A DNA stretch of 8,965 nt, taken from the NCBI GenBank assembly GCA_905215675.1, contig CAJMRA010000076.1, forward strand, positions 1 to 8,965. Reading direction: 5' to 3'. Source of the DNA: an uncultured bacterium (GTDB lineage Bacteria; Desulfobacterota; Desulfovibrionia; Desulfovibrionales; Desulfovibrionaceae). Within the stretch, counting starts at the first letter, position 1. Each line of letters begins with the position of its first letter. Shown piece after piece: positions 7,509 to 8,965 of the stretch. A program made the translations under genes and the position numbers. The notes under the pieces are model-generated. The model was not told the DNA's origin. It saw only the letters and a list, made by a program, of their open reading frames with translations, and ran no database searches.

Positions 7509-8657
7509 ATGGCCGCACAGCCGTGCCCTTCCTGCGAAGCGGCACTTTCCCTATCCATGACGAATATCTTTTTCAGTCTGCCCTGGCCCCTGCCGGAACG
7601 CGCGACGCGGCGACCGGTAGTGCCCGTTTTTCTGCCCTACGCCGGATGCCCGGTGCGCTGCGTCTTCTGCGCCCAGCATATCCAGACGGGACACGCTCCC
7701 GAGCCTCTTGCCGCAACCCTCAAGGCGGCGCTCGCATGCCTGCGACAGCGCAGGGACATGGGCCTGCCGCCCGCGGAACTGGCCTTTTACGGAGGCACCT
7801 TCACCGCCCAGCCGCCGGAGGCGCTGCGCGCCTGCCTGGACTTCTTCGACACGGTCCGCCGCCGGGGACTTGCCGCCGCCTTCCGCTGTTCCACCCGCCC
7901 GGATGCCGTCGACGCGCAACGCCTTGCCCTGTTGCGGGACGCCGGGTGCGCCATGGTGGAGCTGGGCATTCAAAGTTTTGATGACGCGGCCCTTGCCGCC
8001 GCCCGCCGGGGATACGACGGCGCCACGGCGGCGGCCGCCTGCCGGGAGGTCGCGACCGCCGGTCTGCGCCTCGGCGTGCAGCTCATGCCGGGCATGCCGG
8101 GCGTAACCCCGGAAATATTCCTGCGCGATGTTTCCCGGCTTTGCGCCGCTCCCCCCGCCCTCCGCGCCTGCGCCGTCCGTTTCTATCCCTGTCTTGTCAT
8201 GGAAGGAACCGGTCTGGCCCGCCTCTGGCGCGAAGGCCGCTATGCCCCCTGGTCGCTGGAGACGACGCTCGACACGCTCGCCCGCGCCCGGCTCATGACG
8301 CTCCGGGCCGAACTGCCCGTCATCCGCATGGGACTTGCGCCCGAAGAGGAGCTTGCCGCGGCCCTGCTTGCCGGTCCCTGGGACCCGGAACTCGGCGCCC
8401 GCGTCATGGCGCGGACGCTGCTGCTCCACGTGCGGCAGGCGCTTGCGGCGCGGGGGCTGCGCCGGATATGCCGCATGGAAGCGCCGCGACGCTGTCAGGG
8501 ATTCTTCTGGGGAGCCCGCGGCGAACTGCGCGCGTCGTGGAGCAGACTGGGGCTTGCCTCGCCTCCCCGCTGGATAGCGGAGGAGCAGCTGCGCATCGAG
8601 GCCGTCCCCTTCCCTGAAGCCGAACTTCCGGCACAGGAAGGGAAAGAAGAAACATAA
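7509..8657 (+). CDS. Elp3-like radical SAM protein lacking an acetyltransferase domain
   Basis: A 382-residue soluble protein. C47, C51 and C54 in GCPVRCVFC form the CxxxCxxC motif that holds the 4Fe-4S cluster cleaving S-adenosylmethionine. Further core motifs are AFYGGTFTA (92-100), STRPDAV (128-134), VELGIQSFDD (150-159), LGVQLMPGMPG (188-198) and VRFYPCLVMEGTGLARLW (223-240). The last closely follows the matching segment of Elp3. A C-terminal region (about 286-382, with AGPWDPELGARVMAR) replaces the GNAT domain of true Elp3, as in short Elp3-like proteins I recall from clostridia and related anaerobes. The substrate of that subgroup is not known to me; a tRNA role would be inference from Elp3. 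The start at 7557 (MTNIFF) is a real alternative and would remove 16 residues without touching the core. Members are often mislabelled as HemN; the HemN-type CxxxCxC signature is absent here. Confidence 0.9.
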   Translation: MAAQPCPSCEAALSLSMTNIFFSLPWPLPERATRRPVVPVFLPYAGCPVRCVFCAQHIQTGHAPEPLAATLKAALACLRQRRDMGLPPAELAFYGGTFTAQPPEALRACLDFFDTVRRRGLAAAFRCSTRPDAVDAQRLALLRDAGCAMVELGIQSFDDAALAAARRGYDGATAAAACREVATAGLRLGVQLMPGMPGVTPEIFLRDVSRLCAAPPALRACAVRFYPCLVMEGTGLARLWREGRYAPWSLETTLDTLARARLMTLRAELPVIRMGLAPEEELAAALLAGPWDPELGARVMARTLLLHVRQALAARGLRRICRMEAPRRCQGFFWGARGELRASWSRLGLASPPRWIAEEQLRIEAVPFPEAELPAQEGKEET

Positions 8658-8670
8658 ACATATTTTATGT
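8652..8670 (+). terminator. AT-rich hairpin over the radical SAM stop codon, weak terminator candidate
   Basis: ACATAAA (8652-8658) and TTTATGT (8664-8670) can pair around a five-base loop, and the stem includes the TAA stop. A T-run (GTTTTT, 8681-8686) follows eleven bases later, which is too far for a standard intrinsic terminator. The region to 8765 has no gene; it also holds a GCCCCG/CGGGGC hairpin at 8739-8754 without a T-run. Confidence 0.25.
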
Positions 8671-8765
8671 CATGCGTCACGTTTTTGCAATAAAAAAGCA
8701 CAGGATACTTGTAAAAACTCCGGCCATGCGCCGACGCGGCCCCGGATTCGGGGCGGTATCCGGCC

Positions 8766-8911
8766 CTAGAGCAATTTCAGTTTGAAACGCTGCGCGTTTC
8801 AAACCATACGACCTGTCGTTTCGCGGAAAAAACGCGGTTTTTCCGCTCACTTTGGGCCGGGCGGCGCTGTGCTGCCGCCTCGCGTTTCACCTTTTTCAAA
8901 GTTGAAACGCT
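8766..8911. repeat. 146-base structured intergenic element, complete copy
   Basis: This unit begins CTAGAGCAATTTCAG and repeats directly at 8912. It folds as a chain of hairpins. Hairpin 1 (8780-8804) has perfect 11-base arms, GTTTGAAACGC/GCGTTTCAAAC, with a TGC loop. Hairpin 2 (8823-8846) pairs GCGGAAAAA with TTTTTCCGC around six bases. Hairpin 3 (8860-8879) pairs GGCGGC with GCCGCC. Hairpin 4 (8882-8910) pairs GCGTTTCA with TGAAACGC, then CTTT with AAAG, around a TTC loop. The arms of hairpins 1 and 4 share GAAACGC/GCGTTTC, so they could also pair with each other. No open reading frame of note covers it. It resembles a REP/BIME-like or MITE-like element, or a structured RNA. I do not know a named family for it. 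Confidence 0.8.
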
Positions 8912-8965
8912 CTAGAGCAATTTCAGTTTGAAATGCTGCGCATTTCAAACCATACGGCCTGTCGT
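8912..8965. repeat. Second tandem copy of the 146-base element, cut by the window edge
   Basis: The first 54 bases of a second copy match the complete copy at 51 positions. Two of the three differences, at 8934 (C to T) and 8942 (G to A), lie opposite each other in hairpin 1, so the stem (8926-8950) stays perfect. The third is A to G at 8957, outside the stem. The junction with the first copy forms the palindrome GCTCTAGAGC (8909-8918). How many further copies follow cannot be seen. Confidence 0.8.

Noticed and set aside
5836..7560. Plus-strand reading frame of 574 codons over the MBOAT and IHF-like genes
   Set aside because: It is codon-aligned antisense over the MBOAT gene, and its product is low in hydrophobic residues and without motifs. 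The minus-strand genes have complete family signatures.
7551..8429. Minus-strand reading frame of 292 codons opposite the radical SAM gene
   Set aside because: Again codon-aligned antisense; the plus strand has the CxxxCxxC cluster motif and the rest of the family core.
8766..8965. Start of a CRISPR array
   Set aside because: The repeat period is 146 bases, the spacing sequence is itself structured, and no short repeats with regular unique spacers or cas genes are present.

Overview
The window is GC-rich bacterial DNA, densely coding, with six convincing protein genes. Five lie on the minus strand and one on the plus strand. The mix (a receiver domain fused to TPR repeats, a Sel1-repeat secreted protein, an IHF-like DNA-binding protein, an Elp3-like radical SAM protein without an acetyltransferase domain, and an AlgI-type MBOAT acyltransferase) fits a Gram-negative anaerobe. 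My best guess is a Desulfovibrio-like sulfate reducer. That guess rests on gene style and base composition; no marker gene here proves it.

Layout from left to right. 57-1508 (-) is a cytoplasmic receiver-TPR protein. 1566-2877 region (-, gene 1566-2879) is an exported Sel1-repeat protein with an unrecognised C-terminal domain; the two are 57 bases apart and may be co-transcribed. 2880-3060 is a GC-rich spacer with no clear signal. 3061-5337 (-) is a membrane-anchored SGNH-like protein with a very long, low-complexity cytoplasmic N-terminus. 5350-6879 (-) is the MBOAT acyltransferase, 12 bases upstream of it. 6880-7107 holds a strong imperfect hairpin that may end transcription of the next gene. 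7108-7395 (-) is an HU/IHF-family protein, divergent from 7509-8657 (+), the radical SAM protein. 8658-8965 has no gene. It carries a structured 146-base element and the start of a second copy in tandem, cut by the window edge.

The clearest functional unit is the MBOAT plus SGNH pair. It looks like a cell-envelope O-acylation module of the AlgI/AlgJ, PatA/PatB or DltB/DltD type: the MBOAT protein moves an acyl group across the membrane and the SGNH partner probably places it on a periplasmic or surface sugar. The acceptor is not identifiable from this window. The other genes look like separate housekeeping or regulatory functions.

The most notable signal outside genes is the tandem element at the right end. 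It folds as a chain of hairpins, and its two copies differ in the first hairpin by a paired C-G to T-A change that keeps the stem perfect.
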